From: Oscillospiraceae bacterium
GTDB lineage: Bacteria > Bacillota > Clostridia > Oscillospirales > Ruminococcaceae
Assembly: GCA_017460955.1 (NCBI GenBank)
Contig: JAFTZY010000050.1
Location: 1-47,297, forward strand
Length of the DNA stretch: 47,297 nt
Direction of reading: 5' to 3'
This document shows, piece by piece, positions 1 through 9,087 of the stretch (positions are counted from its first letter, which is position 1; each line of letters opens with the position of its first letter). A program made the translations under genes and the position numbers. The notes beneath the pieces are model-generated. The model saw only the letters and a list, made by a program, of their open reading frames with translations. It was not told where the DNA came from and did not search any database.

Positions 1-1277
1 GCTCCCCGCTCACACGGGATGCGCTCCTCGATCACATCCTCGAGCAGCATGTGCAGGGCTGCCCCGACGCTCCTGCCTGCAAGGCCGAGTGCGAGCATAT
101 CCTGCCCCGAGACGGGCAGATCCGAAATTTTACAGCAAAGTCCCTCCCTGCGCACCCGCACATAGAGTGCCTCGGCCCTGTCGATGCGGGTACGCGCTTC
201 CGGTGCGCCCCGTTTTTTCGAGACACGGTCGGCATCGAGGACCTGTAAATACATACCAAATTCCTCCTCCCCCATGATGCCCAGGGTCCGGCGGACCAGG
301 GGCAGGGTATCGGGGGTGAGGCGGTGCCATTCGATAAGCCGGCAGATGCGCTCGCGCAGCCGGTTCTCACACCGCAGCCGCCGGAGGATCGCATCCGCCA
401 TCACGGCGCCCCTTGGGGCATGGCCCTTGAAATGCCCGCCGCGGGCATCCACGGTCATACAGCGCGGCTTTGCAAGGTCATGCAGCAGCATCGTCAGGCG
501 CACGGTGCGCTCGAAGGGAGCATTGCCCACGGTGCGGGCAATGTGCTCCCAGACGGTGAAATCATGGTAGCGCGAGTGCTGCTCGAAGGCGATGCACGGC
601 CGGATCTCCGGGATCCACACAGCCAGGATCTCGGGGTAAGCAAGCAGCACCCCGGTGATGTGCGGCCCCATGAGCATCCGGCACAGCTCCGAGAAAATGC
701 GCTCGGGGCTGATCCGGCTGAGGGTATAGCACTGCGCCTTCATGGCCGCATGGGTGAGGGGATCGGCGGTGAGCCCTAAGCGGGACAAAAAGCGCATGGC
801 CCGCAGGATACGCAGTGCATCCTCGGAAAAGCGCTTCTGCGGGATCCCGACACAGCGCAGCACGCCCGCCTCCAAGTCCTTCACGCCCCCGAACGGGTCG
901 ATCAGTTCCCCCGACCAGCCCATGGCATTGCAGGTAAAATCCCGCCTGGCAAGGTCCTCATACAGATCCTTGGTGAACCAGACCTCCTGCGGGTGGCGGC
1001 CGTCCCGGTAGACGCCGTCCCGGCGGAAGGTAGTGATCTCCGCAAAGCCCCCGGCATGGTGTACGCCCACGGTCCCGAAGGCCTTCCCGTAGTATTCACA
1101 GTGGGCTTCCCCGAAGAGTGCTATGATCTCCTCGGGCACAGCACTTGTGGCGATGTCATAATCATGGGGGACAAGGCCGAGCACGGCATCCCGGACACAG
1201 CCCCCCACCAGGCAGGCGGTATGGCCTGCGCCCGTGAGGGTATTCAACATCTCGACTGTGAATTGTGGAAAATTCAT
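1..1277 (-). CDS. cca: CCA tRNA nucleotidyltransferase (3' end beyond window)
   Basis: This enzyme adds or repairs the 3'-CCA end of tRNAs in the cytoplasm. 425 codons are visible and the frame is still open at base 1, so the C-terminus lies outside the window. The class II nucleotidyltransferase head is clear: VGGCVRD near residue 24, the metal-binding DYD near 39-41, RRDFTCNAM near 111 and EDALRILRAMRF further on. A later LLHDLAKP is an HD-domain motif, so this is the HD-containing type. The start at 1277 is supported by GGGGTGA just upstream, and the metallophosphoesterase stop is only 16 bases away, so the two are probably cotranscribed. A poly(A) polymerase of the same superfamily is a less likely alternative. 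Confidence 0.93.
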   Translation of the reverse strand, partial: MNFPQFTVEMLNTLTGAGHTACLVGGCVRDAVLGLVPHDYDIATSAVPEEIIALFGEAHCEYYGKAFGTVGVHHAGGFAEITTFRRDGVYRDGRHPQEVWFTKDLYEDLARRDFTCNAMGWSGELIDPFGGVKDLEAGVLRCVGIPQKRFSEDALRILRAMRFLSRLGLTADPLTHAAMKAQCYTLSRISPERIFSELCRMLMGPHITGVLLAYPEILAVWIPEIRPCIAFEQHSRYHDFTVWEHIARTVGNAPFERTVRLTMLLHDLAKPRCMTVDARGGHFKGHAPRGAVMADAILRRLRCENRLRERICRLIEWHRLTPDTLPLVRRTLGIMGEEEFGMYLQVLDADRVSKKRGAPEARTRIDRAEALYVRVRREGLCCKISDLPVSGQDMLALGLAGRSVGAALHMLLEDVIEERIPCERG

Positions 1278-1293
1278 ATGCTCACCCCGTTTA

Positions 1294-2079
1294 TCAGGAT
1301 CTGCTGTGCTCCGGGAGGATCTTCACATACACAATTTCCGGAGGATTGGCAAAGCGCAGCTTTCCGATGCCGGCAGAGACCTCCATCCGGCAGCCGTGCA
1401 TTTCATAGAGCCCCTTGGTATAGCGGGGGAAGAAGGTGCGCTCCGGAGAGAGCAGTCCGCCCAGCACGGGCACCCGGATCACGCCCCCGTGGACATGCCC
1501 GGACAGCACGAGCTGTGCGCCCCAGGCGGCATAGGCGGGCAGTCCCAGGGGATTGTGGGCAAGCAGGATCTGGTGATCCTCGGCCTTTCCCGCACAGCGC
1601 CGCACGAGTCCCGGGGTGATACGTCTGAGATCCTTGAAGCTCCCGTCCTCGTGCCTGTACACATCCCCCGGCAGGGTCAGTCCCGTCAGCCGCAGCTCCC
1701 CGACATGGCAGGAGGTGTTGTCGAGCACGGTCACGCCGATGCGTTTGATACGGCGGATCCATGCCTTCCGCGCTTCCGGGGGCATGTCCGTCTCATGATT
1801 GCCAAGGCTGTAGACAACACGCGCATACCGCCCGAGCTCCTGCATCAGGCGCAGGGCATCCGGGATCCCGGTCTTTCCGGGCTTGCGGGAAACAAGATCC
1901 CCCGTGACGCACACGGCATCGATCCTGCCGTGGAGACGGCGCAGGATCTCCTGCGTGACGGCAAGGTTCTGATGCTGGCTTGTCAGGATGGAGAAATGGA
2001 CATCCGAGATCAGCAAAAGCCTGTAGGTACGGCGGATGCCGCGAAGCCTCACAGCTTCACGGCGCTCCGTCATGTGCAT
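1294..2079 (-). CDS. Calcineurin-like metallophosphoesterase
   Basis: A 261-residue binuclear-metal phosphoesterase; its substrate cannot be told from sequence. The metal ligands appear in the usual order: ISDVHFS (D26, H28), VTGDLVS (D61), LGNHE (N94, H95), LAHNP near 174 and SGHVHGG near 196. This resembles YkuE-type enzymes, but there is no clear signal peptide or membrane helix at the N-terminus, so a cytoplasmic location is likely. Its ATG shares one base with the gyrA stop codon (TAATG), which implies translational coupling to gyrA. A second ATG two codons in is an equally possible start. The cca gene follows after 16 bases. Confidence 0.85.
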   Translation of the reverse strand: MHMTERREAVRLRGIRRTYRLLLISDVHFSILTSQHQNLAVTQEILRRLHGRIDAVCVTGDLVSRKPGKTGIPDALRLMQELGRYARVVYSLGNHETDMPPEARKAWIRRIKRIGVTVLDNTSCHVGELRLTGLTLPGDVYRHEDGSFKDLRRITPGLVRRCAGKAEDHQILLAHNPLGLPAYAAWGAQLVLSGHVHGGVIRVPVLGGLLSPERTFFPRYTKGLYEMHGCRMEVSAGIGKLRFANPPEIVYVKILPEHSRS

Positions 2080-4724
2080 TATTCCCCGGCGCCGTCATCA
2101 TCTGCCGGCGCTTCTTCGATCACTTCCTCCGCCGCAGCTCTGGCAGCCTCCGCCTCCGCACGGGCGGCCTCCTCCTCGGAGAGCTGCTCGACATCGGCGG
2201 TCTCGGCACTGCTGTCATGCTCGGCACGGGTGAAGGCAACGACCTGGTTGCCCTCGGACACCTTCATGACCCGCACGCCCTTGGCGATCCGGCCCATGAC
2301 ACGGATGTCGCTGGTCAGGATGCGGATGATGATGCCCTCGGTGGAGATGAGGATGATGTCATCCGTCTCATCGACCACCTTGATGCCGCAGACCTTGCCG
2401 CGGGCTGCATCGACCTTGTAATTGGTCAGGCCGTAGCCGCCGCGGTTCTGGATGCGGTATTCCTCGAGTGCGCAGCGCTTGCCGTAGCCCTGCTCGGTCA
2501 CGGTGAGCACCGATGCCCCCGGACGCACCCTTGCCATGGAGACGACCTCGTCATCGCCCCGAAGTCGGATGGCCCGGACGCCGTGTGCCGATCTCGACTG
2601 CGAGCGGATGCGGCTCTCCTCTAAGCGGATGGCCATACCGTTTCGGGTCGCCACAATGAGCTGTGCATTGCCGTCGGTCATGCGCACGCCCGCGATCTCA
2701 TCGCCCTCGTTGAGGCCAATGGCAATGAGTCCCTTCCGGCGCACATTGCGGTATGCTTCAAGCGGGGTGCGCTTGATCTGGCCCTGCTTGGTGACCATGA
2801 CCACATACTCGCCCGCATCGAAATTGCGGGTGCGCAGCATGGCGGTGATGCGCTCGCCCTCCTGCAATTGCAGGAGATTGGCAAAGTGGAAGCCTCTGGA
2901 TGCCTTGGAGCCGTCGGGGATCTCGTAGCATTTGAGCTTGTGCATCATGCCCTTGTTGGTGATGAAGAGGATATTGTCATGCGTCGAGCAGATGAACATT
3001 TCGGAGACAAAGTCCTCCTCACGCTGCTTCATGCCCTGCACACCTCTGCCGCCTCTTCGCTGCGTCTTGTACGCATCGAGCGCCATTCGCTTGATATAGC
3101 CGTTATTGGTGTAGGTGACCACGCAGTCCTCCTCCTCGATGAGCTCCTCGATGTCGAGCTCACCGCTCACGGAGGTGATCTGTGTCCGGCGCTCGTCGGA
3201 GAACTTCTTTCGGATCTCCTCGAGCTCGTCCATGATGACCTCATAGACCTTCTGGCGGTCGGCTAAGATGTCCTCAAATTCGGAGATCTTCTCGCACAGT
3301 GCAAAGAGCTCATCGGTGATTTTCTGGCGTTCAAGGCCGGTCAGGGCGCCCAGACGCATCTGCACGATGGCCTCGGCCTGCTCCTCGGAAAGTCCCGTGG
3401 TATGGGGCAGATTGAGCCCGGACAGGTCGTACTGCGCACGCTCGAGCAGTGCATGCATATCCACATCCTTGAAGCGCTCCATGAGGCGCTCCTTGCCCTC
3501 GGGGATGGAGGAGGAGGACCGCAGGATGGAGATGACCTCATCGATATAATCGGCTGCGAGCATGAAGCCCTGCAGGAGGTGGGCACGCTTTAAAGCGCGG
3601 TTCAAGTCGAACTGCACGCGTCTTGTGATGACCTCGACCTGGAAGTCGAGGTAGTGCTCGAGGACCTGCTTTAGGGTGAGCACTCTCGGCACACCGCCGG
3701 CGAGCACGAGCATATTCACGCCGCAGGTATCCTGCAGCTGGGTATAGGAGAAGAGCTTGTTGAGCACGACATCGGCGATGGCGTCCTTGCGCAGGCCGAT
3801 GACGATGCGCATACCGTCACGTCCGGACTCATCGCGCACGAAGGTCGCCCCGTCCACGCGCTTGTCCTTGATCAGGGTGGCAATGTCCTTGACGAGCTTT
3901 GCCTTGTTGACCATGTACGGGATCTCGGTGACGATGATATGGGGCTTGCCGTGGATCTCCTCGATCTCGGTTTTCGCCCGCACAATGATCTTGCCGCGTC
4001 CCGTGCCGTAGGCAGCACGGATGCCGGCACGTCCCATAATGACGCCGCCCGTGGGGAAGTCCGGTCCCTTGATGCACTCCATGAGGTCATCGAGGGTACA
4101 GTCGGGGTCATTGATGAGCAGGCGCAGGCCGTCGATGACCTCACCCAGGTTATGCGTGGGGATATTGGTAGCCATACCGACGGCAATGCCGACCGAGCCG
4201 TTGACGAGGATATTGGGGAACCGGCTGGGGAGGACTATGGGTTCCTTTAAACGGTCATCGTAGTTCGTGCCGAAATCCACGGTCTCCTTTTTGATGTCCG
4301 CCACCATTTCGAGGGAGAGCTTGGACATTTTGGCCTCGGTATAACGGTAGGCAGCGGGCGGATCGCCGTCCACGGAGCCGAAGTTGCCGTGTCCGTCCAC
4401 GAGCGGATAGCGCAGGGAGAAGTCCTGTGCCAGGCGCACAAGGGCATCGTACACGGACGCATCACCGTGCGGATGGTAGCGGCCGAGCACGGAACCGACG
4501 GTATCGGCGCACTTACGGTAGGGCTGATCGGGCGTCAGGCCGTTCTCGTGCATGGTATAGATGATGCGCCGGTGAACGGGCTTGAGGCCGTCGCGCACAT
4601 CGGGCAGCGCACGCGAGATGATGACGGACATGGCATATGCCAGGAAGGAGTCATGCATCTCGTCGGCGACATCCACGGGGATGACCTTCTGCTCCGGGAC
4701 CTGATTTTCGTTTACTTCACTCAT
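2079..4724 (-). CDS. gyrA: DNA gyrase subunit A
   Basis: The breakage-reunion subunit of DNA gyrase, 881 residues, which pairs with GyrB to introduce negative supercoils. The catalytic tyrosine is Y128 in AAYRYTE. The quinolone-determining region is present with [10 protein letters not shown], which puts Ala (A89) at the position of E. coli Ser83 while Asp (D93) matches Asp87. The canonical GyrA box QRRGGRG begins the C-terminal DNA-wrapping domain, which identifies it as gyrase rather than topoisomerase IV. The tail is acidic and rich in Ala and Glu. It lies downstream of gyrB but is separated from it by a YcxB-like gene and a 149-bp GC-palindrome gap. Confidence 0.98.
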   Translation of the reverse strand: MSEVNENQVPEQKVIPVDVADEMHDSFLAYAMSVIISRALPDVRDGLKPVHRRIIYTMHENGLTPDQPYRKCADTVGSVLGRYHPHGDASVYDALVRLAQDFSLRYPLVDGHGNFGSVDGDPPAAYRYTEAKMSKLSLEMVADIKKETVDFGTNYDDRLKEPIVLPSRFPNILVNGSVGIAVGMATNIPTHNLGEVIDGLRLLINDPDCTLDDLMECIKGPDFPTGGVIMGRAGIRAAYGTGRGKIIVRAKTEIEEIHGKPHIIVTEIPYMVNKAKLVKDIATLIKDKRVDGATFVRDESGRDGMRIVIGLRKDAIADVVLNKLFSYTQLQDTCGVNMLVLAGGVPRVLTLKQVLEHYLDFQVEVITRRVQFDLNRALKRAHLLQGFMLAADYIDEVISILRSSSSIPEGKERLMERFKDVDMHALLERAQYDLSGLNLPHTTGLSEEQAEAIVQMRLGALTGLERQKITDELFALCEKISEFEDILADRQKVYEVIMDELEEIRKKFSDERRTQITSVSGELDIEELIEEEDCVVTYTNNGYIKRMALDAYKTQRRGGRGVQGMKQREEDFVSEMFICSTHDNILFITNKGMMHKLKCYEIPDGSKASRGFHFANLLQLQEGERITAMLRTRNFDAGEYVVMVTKQGQIKRTPLEAYRNVRRKGLIAIGLNEGDEIAGVRMTDGNAQLIVATRNGMAIRLEESRIRSQSRSAHGVRAIRLRGDDEVVSMARVRPGASVLTVTEQGYGKRCALEEYRIQNRGGYGLTNYKVDAARGKVCGIKVVDETDDIILISTEGIIIRILTSDIRVMGRIAKGVRVMKVSEGNQVVAFTRAEHDSSAETADVEQLSEEEAARAEAEAARAAAEEVIEEAPADDDGAGE

Positions 4725-4765
4725 GAAATTTCACCTCAATATTCTGGAGACCGGCTCGGAGCCGC

Positions 4766-4866
4766 CCTCCCCCTGCCCCCTCCCTGAAGGGAGGGGGATC
4801 TATGGGGGCTGCGCCCCCAAACCCCGCTTTATGGGGGCTCACCGCCCCCATACCCCCGTTTGAAGG
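4766..4866. repeat. GC-rich inverted repeats between the YcxB-like gene and gyrA
   Basis: Three separate palindromes fill the 149-bp gap. CCCCCTCCCT at 4776-4785 pairs with AGGGAGGGGG at 4788-4797. GGGGGC/GCCCCC flank TGC at about 4804-4818. ATGGGGGC at 4831 pairs with GCCCCCAT at 4844-4851. None is followed by a T-run on the minus strand, so they are not typical terminators. They resemble the G/C-rich ends of the larger repeats at 12265 and 41001. They could stabilise the gyrB-side message or mark an old repeat end. Confidence 0.7.
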
Positions 4867-4873
4867 TCGGGGA

Positions 4874-5482
4874 TCATTGTTCCTGCATATGACAGGTTTT
4901 CCCAAGGGCATTGGAAAAGTGCTGCCGGAGAAGCCCAAGCTCCTCCTGTGTAAAGACGGATTTCGGGATCACATAGAACATGGTCTTGTTCTGATAGATC
5001 ATCAGAAAGCTGTCATATTCGTGTACATGCAGTCCCTTGTTATAGTAGATCCGCGTGCCGGAAAAATCCTCCTCCGGCTCGTCATCGAAGAGGGCATCCG
5101 TCTCCTGTGCCGTGCTGTCCTCCGGCTCGAGCATCGTTCCGATCTCCAAGTATCCCGGATAGATGCGCAGCCGGTAGCGGTCCTCCTCGATCTCCCGCAC
5201 CCCCTCCAGGAGGTTGCGCCGGATCTTCCGGGGATTGTACCACTGCATCGCACACATCACGATACAGAACACAACGATCATACAGTAGATCGGCCGCTGT
5301 TGATCCGAGCCGTTCACGACAAAATAGCTGTAGATGCCTGCCACGATGAGGAATACGGCCATAATGGCATAATTTCTCGGAAACACGAACTTTTTCTGGA
5401 AGGCGATGAATGCCTCCCGGAACAAGGCAAACGGGATCTTGTACTGCTTTTCCAGCAGCATGGCTTCCTGTTGTTCCTCCAT
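4874..5482 (-). CDS. YcxB-like membrane protein
   Basis: A 202-residue protein with two adjacent membrane helices (about residues 38-56 and 63-82) and a C-terminal soluble domain of the YcxB type ending near IPKSVFTQEEL. The middle part is acidic (EPEDSTAQETDALFDDEPEEDF). The function of the family is not established. The ATG at 5482 follows GGGAGGG at good distance. It starts 12 bases after the gyrB stop, so it is probably expressed with gyrB. Its position between gyrB and gyrA is unusual, since these two are normally adjacent. Confidence 0.75.
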   Translation of the reverse strand: MEEQQEAMLLEKQYKIPFALFREAFIAFQKKFVFPRNYAIMAVFLIVAGIYSYFVVNGSDQQRPIYCMIVVFCIVMCAMQWYNPRKIRRNLLEGVREIEEDRYRLRIYPGYLEIGTMLEPEDSTAQETDALFDDEPEEDFSGTRIYYNKGLHVHEYDSFLMIYQNKTMFYVIPKSVFTQEELGLLRQHFSNALGKTCHMQEQ

Positions 5483-5494
5483 AGGCCCTCCCGG

Positions 5495-7423
5495 TCAGAT
5501 GTCCAGATTTTCGACGGTCTTGGCGTATTTTTCGATATAATCCTTACGGGGCATGACCTTGTCCCCCATGAGGATGGTGATGATCTCATCGGCACGGATG
5601 GCATCCTCCATCTTCACACGCAGGATGGTGCGCGTCTCGGGATTCATGGTCGTCTCCCAGAGCTGCTCGGAGTCCATCTCACCAAGACCCTTGTAGCGCT
5701 GTACTGCCACCTTCGAGGAATTTCCGTCCTTGTCGGCAAGCTCGGCGATGTACTTGTCACGCTCGGCATCCGAGAAGGCATAGAACACCTTCTTTTCGCC
5801 CCGGGAGACCCGGTAGAGCGGCGGCTGTGCGATATAGACATTGCCGTTTTCGATGAGCGGGCGCATATAGCGGAAGAAGAAGGTCAGCAGCAGCGTGCGG
5901 ATATGGCAGCCGTCCACGTCGGCATCGGCCATGATGATGACCTTGTCATACCGCAGCTTCTCCAAATTGAAGTCCTCGCCGATGCCCGTGCCCAGTGCCG
6001 TGACAACGGGCATGAGCTTCTCATTGCCGTAGACCTTGTCGATGCGTGCCTTCTCGACATTGAGCATCTTGCCCCACAGCGGCAGAATGGCCTGATAGCG
6101 CCGGTCGCGTCCGCCCTTGGCGGAGCCGCCTGCGGAGTCGCCCTCGACGATATAGATCTCGGTATTCTCCACCCCATGCTCGGAGCAGTCGGCCAGCTTG
6201 CCCGGCAGGGAGGCATTTTCCATGGCGGTCTTGCGTCTTGCCGTATCGCGTGCGGCCTTCGCAGCCTCCCTTGCCTTGCGTGCGGCAAGACATTTGTCAA
6301 TGATCGTTCCGGCGGTCTCCGGGTTCATCTCGAAATAGCTCATGAGCTTTTCCTGCACGAGCTTTTCTACAAAGGGCCGTACCTGCGGATTGCCGAGTCT
6401 GCCCTTGGTCTGGCCCTCAAATTCGCATTCGGTGAGCTTGACGGAGACAATGGCGGTCAGGCCCTCGCGGACATCATCGCCCGAGAGCTTCTCGTTCTCC
6501 TTGAGCTTGCCGAACTGCCGTCCGTAGTCGTTGACGACCTTGGTCAGGGCATTTTTGAAGCCCGTCTCATGGCTGCCGCCGTCCTTGGTGTGGATATTGT
6601 TGGCAAAGGAGAGGATGACCTCATTGTAGCTGTCATTGTACTGCATGGCGATCTCGGCCACGGAATCGTCCTGCCTGCCGGACACATAGATCACATCGCC
6701 CACGGACTCATAGCCCTTGACGGCATGGATGTGCTCGACAAACTGCCGGATGCCGCCCTCGTAGTGGAGGGTCTCGGACACGGGCTCATTTTCATCGCGT
6801 GTATCGGAAATGATAATGCGGATGCCGGCATTGAGGAAGGCCTGCTCGCGCATACGCTTGAGGAGCACCTCATAGTCATACTGCGTCGTTTCAAAGATCT
6901 CCGCATCCGCCTTGAAGGTGACGATAGTGCCGGTCTCCTGTGTATCGCCCACGATTTTCAAGGGCTCCTTGTATTCGCCCCGGTCAAAGTGCTGGAAATG
7001 CTCATGCTTGCCGTCCCGCACCCGGATCTCGAGCCATTCGGACAGGGCATTGACGACCGAGGCGCCCACGCCGTGCAGACCGCCGGAGACCTTGTAGCCG
7101 CCGCCGCCGAATTTACCGCCGGCATGCAGCACGGTATAGACCACCGTTGCCGCCGAGATGCCCTCGGTCGGGTGGATCCCCGTGGGGATGCCGCGGCCGT
7201 TGTCGGATACCCGGATGATATTCTCCGGCAGGATCTCCACCGTGATCTCGGTGCAGTACCCGGCCAGCGCCTCGTCGATCGCATTGTCTACGATCTCATA
7301 CACCAGATGGTGCAGGCCGTCGATACTCGTCGAGCCGATGTACATACCCGGGCGCTTCCGGACCGGATCGAGGCCCTCGAGCACCTGTATCTGTTCGGCG
7401 TCATAGCGTTCTTCTTCCATCAT
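5495..7423 (-). CDS. gyrB: DNA gyrase subunit B
   Basis: The ATPase subunit of gyrase, 642 residues, about the normal length for Gram-positive bacteria. The GHKL ATP-binding site is shown by DNAIDEALAG, DNGRGIP and GGLHGVGASVVNAL. The TOPRIM domain is shown by EGDSAGGSAKGGRDR and DADVDGCHIRTLLLTFFFRYM. The C-terminal QRYKGLGEM and the terminal KTVENLDI are typical of GyrB. The first of two adjacent ATGs (7423) has GGAGG seven bases upstream. The long leader towards recF contains DnaA-box-like repeats and a hairpin, noted separately. Confidence 0.98.
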   Translation of the reverse strand: MMEEERYDAEQIQVLEGLDPVRKRPGMYIGSTSIDGLHHLVYEIVDNAIDEALAGYCTEITVEILPENIIRVSDNGRGIPTGIHPTEGISAATVVYTVLHAGGKFGGGGYKVSGGLHGVGASVVNALSEWLEIRVRDGKHEHFQHFDRGEYKEPLKIVGDTQETGTIVTFKADAEIFETTQYDYEVLLKRMREQAFLNAGIRIIISDTRDENEPVSETLHYEGGIRQFVEHIHAVKGYESVGDVIYVSGRQDDSVAEIAMQYNDSYNEVILSFANNIHTKDGGSHETGFKNALTKVVNDYGRQFGKLKENEKLSGDDVREGLTAIVSVKLTECEFEGQTKGRLGNPQVRPFVEKLVQEKLMSYFEMNPETAGTIIDKCLAARKAREAAKAARDTARRKTAMENASLPGKLADCSEHGVENTEIYIVEGDSAGGSAKGGRDRRYQAILPLWGKMLNVEKARIDKVYGNEKLMPVVTALGTGIGEDFNLEKLRYDKVIIMADADVDGCHIRTLLLTFFFRYMRPLIENGNVYIAQPPLYRVSRGEKKVFYAFSDAERDKYIAELADKDGNSSKVAVQRYKGLGEMDSEQLWETTMNPETRTILRVKMEDAIRADEIITILMGDKVMPRKDYIEKYAKTVENLDI

Positions 7424-7441
7424 ATACGATCCTCCTTCAAG

Positions 7442-7605
7442 GTTTCAACATTTTCAACAGGACTTTCCACAATCTTTGTGGAAAGAAGATGTCGTATTCT
7501 CGTGCTTTTGGTGGGAAACCGGCCTGATTTTCAACTCTTTCCACAGACTTTTCAACTTTTACACGTTCCGGGGACTGTGAAAAGCTGTGGAAAGTGTTGA
7601 AAGCA
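7442..7605. promoter_or_regulatory. recF-gyrB gap with DnaA-box-like 9-mers and TTTTCAAC octamers
   Basis: CTTTCCACA occurs at 7463 and 7537 on the plus strand and as its complement at 7477 and 7586; a weaker TGTGAAAAG lies at 7576. The octamer TTTTCAAC occurs at 7451, 7528 and 7549. In Bacillus subtilis the small gene remB sits between recF and gyrB, but no such gene is visible here. No clear -35/-10 pair for gyrB was found. Binding by DnaA is an inference from similarity only. Confidence 0.45.
7463..7485. repeat. Perfect 10-bp inverted repeat made of two DnaA-box-like 9-mers
   Basis: CTTTCCACAA (7463-7472) is followed by a TCT loop and its exact complement TTGTGGAAAG (7476-7485). Each arm contains CTTTCCACA, which differs at one position from the TTTTCCACA boxes seen in oriC. 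It lies about 40 bases upstream of the gyrB start, in the leader of the message. No T-run follows on the minus strand. Confidence 0.7.
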
Positions 7606-8748
7606 TCAGGAGAGTGCCGGTGTTCCGCCGAGCGGCCGCAGGCGTCCCTGCTCCATGACAAAGACGCTGCCCTGACGGTCGAGCCGCAGGGAGGAGGGGT
7701 TGCACAGGGTGATGAACACCTGCATATCCTCCACGAGCGAATACAAAAGCTGCTGGCGCCGCTCATCGAGCTCCCCCATCACATCATCGAGCAGCACCAC
7801 GGGGGACATGTGGCGCTTCTGGCGGTACAGATGCGCCTGCGCCAGCTTCAGGACAAGGGCCGCGCTCTTGCGCTGTCCCTGGGAGCCGAAGCTCTGGACG
7901 GGCAGTCCGTCCACTGTGATCTGCAGCTCATCGCGCTGAAATCCACGCCGGGTATGCCCGAGCCGCAGATCCTCCGCAAGCCCTTCCGCAAGTGCCTCCC
8001 GGTACCGGTCGGTCAGGGCGGGCTCCGGCTCCTCGGGGAGCGCTTCATTCCCGAACACCGCGCTGCGGTAGGAGAGGGCAAGGGTCTCATGCCCGCCGGT
8101 CATCATGCTGTAGAGCTCGGCGGCGATGGGGGACAGTGCCCGCACATAGGCACTGCGCATGCAGCATACCGCGGTCCCTGCCGCGGCAAGAGGGGCATCC
8201 CACAGGGCAATATCCTCCCGCCGGCCCCGGCTGTGCAGCACCGTCTGGATGGCGGCATTGCGCTGCATGAGCAGGTGCTGGGCGGTGTTGAGCCGGGAGA
8301 TGCTGCCCCGGCGCAGCTGGCAGGCGCCCAGATCGAGGAAGGCCCTGCGGACATCGGGCGCACCGTTGATGAGCTCGACATCGAAGGGCGCAAAGGCGAT
8401 GCAGTGGAAGAGCTCGAACAGCCCTCCCGTCTTGGCACCGTCCACGCCGTTGACGCTGATCCTGCGCCGTCTGGAGGCGCCGCGCTCGGTCAGATAGCAC
8501 AGATGCTGCTCGCGCTGCCCGTCGAAAAAGCGCATCTCACAGCGGAAATACGGGGCATCCGTCCCCAGGTAATGCCGCTCGCGCACGCCGTGGAAGCTCC
8601 TGCAGCCGGTCATCAGCCAGATGGCGTCAAGGAGATTGGTCTTGCCCTGGGCGTTGTCGCCGATGATGAGATTGAGCTTCGGGTCCGGCACAAGGGAGAC
8701 GCTGTGCAGGTTCTTGAAGCCGTCCGCCGCAAAGGCCGTGACGTGCAT
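7606..8748 (-). CDS. recF: DNA replication and repair protein RecF
   Basis: An SMC-like ATPase of 380 residues that helps load RecA at gaps and stalled forks. The Walker A motif is GDNAQGKT (residues 30-37), and LLDDVMGELDE near residue 315 is the Walker B and D-loop region. Its ATG shares one base with the stop codon of yaaA (TGATG), so translation is coupled. The order dnaN-yaaA-recF is conserved in Gram-positive bacteria and supports the call. A 182-bp non-coding gap separates it from gyrB. Confidence 0.97.
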   Translation of the reverse strand: MHVTAFAADGFKNLHSVSLVPDPKLNLIIGDNAQGKTNLLDAIWLMTGCRSFHGVRERHYLGTDAPYFRCEMRFFDGQREQHLCYLTERGASRRRRISVNGVDGAKTGGLFELFHCIAFAPFDVELINGAPDVRRAFLDLGACQLRRGSISRLNTAQHLLMQRNAAIQTVLHSRGRREDIALWDAPLAAAGTAVCCMRSAYVRALSPIAAELYSMMTGGHETLALSYRSAVFGNEALPEEPEPALTDRYREALAEGLAEDLRLGHTRRGFQRDELQITVDGLPVQSFGSQGQRKSAALVLKLAQAHLYRQKRHMSPVVLLDDVMGELDERRQQLLYSLVEDMQVFITLCNPSSLRLDRQGSVFVMEQGRLRPLGGTPALS

Positions 8749-8960
8749 CAGATCACCTCAACGGTGAAGCGGTCCACGGTCACGGTGTCGCCGGGGCGGA
8801 TCTTCTTGCCGCGCATCGTGCATACCTCACCGTTGACCTTGACCTGTCCCTGCTGGATGAGGGCCTTGGCAAAGCCGCCGGTGTCGCACAGTCCTGCAAA
8901 TTTGAGCAGGGCATCGAGCTTGATGAATTCCGTTGTGATGCGGATCTGTTCGGTTTCCAT
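8748..8960 (-). CDS. yaaA: S4-domain RNA-binding protein YaaA
   Basis: A 70-residue protein that consists almost entirely of an S4 RNA-binding domain: [20 protein letters not shown], then [12 protein letters not shown] and the closing [11 protein letters not shown]. YaaA (also called RlbA) is the usual small gene between dnaN and recF in Firmicutes and is linked to ribosome or RNA handling. GAGGAAGGA precedes the ATG at 8960, and its stop overlaps the recF start by one base. No other domain is present. Confidence 0.9.
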   Translation of the reverse strand: METEQIRITTEFIKLDALLKFAGLCDTGGFAKALIQQGQVKVNGEVCTMRGKKIRPGDTVTVDRFTVEVI

Positions 8961-9087
8961 GTGTCATCCTTCCTCTTGGGTGGTGTGATGCTAAAATCTG
9001 ATTTGTTTTCGGGAAAATCCCCCATCAATGGATCCACGGGACAGCCCCTCCGACTTTTGACCGCCTGCAGGGGCTCCCTGCTCCCCG
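8961..9087. other. dnaN-yaaA spacer with a possible stem
   Basis: This 127-bp spacer has no gene. Read on the minus strand, AGCCCCT soon after the dnaN stop can pair with AGGGGCT about 20 bases later, but no T-run follows. I see no clear promoter. Confidence 0.4.

Noticed and set aside
4802-7600. A 932-codon open frame on the plus strand opposite gyrB
   Set aside because: It lies antisense to a clear gyrB over its whole length, has no recognisable domain, and its composition reflects the high GC of gyrB codons.
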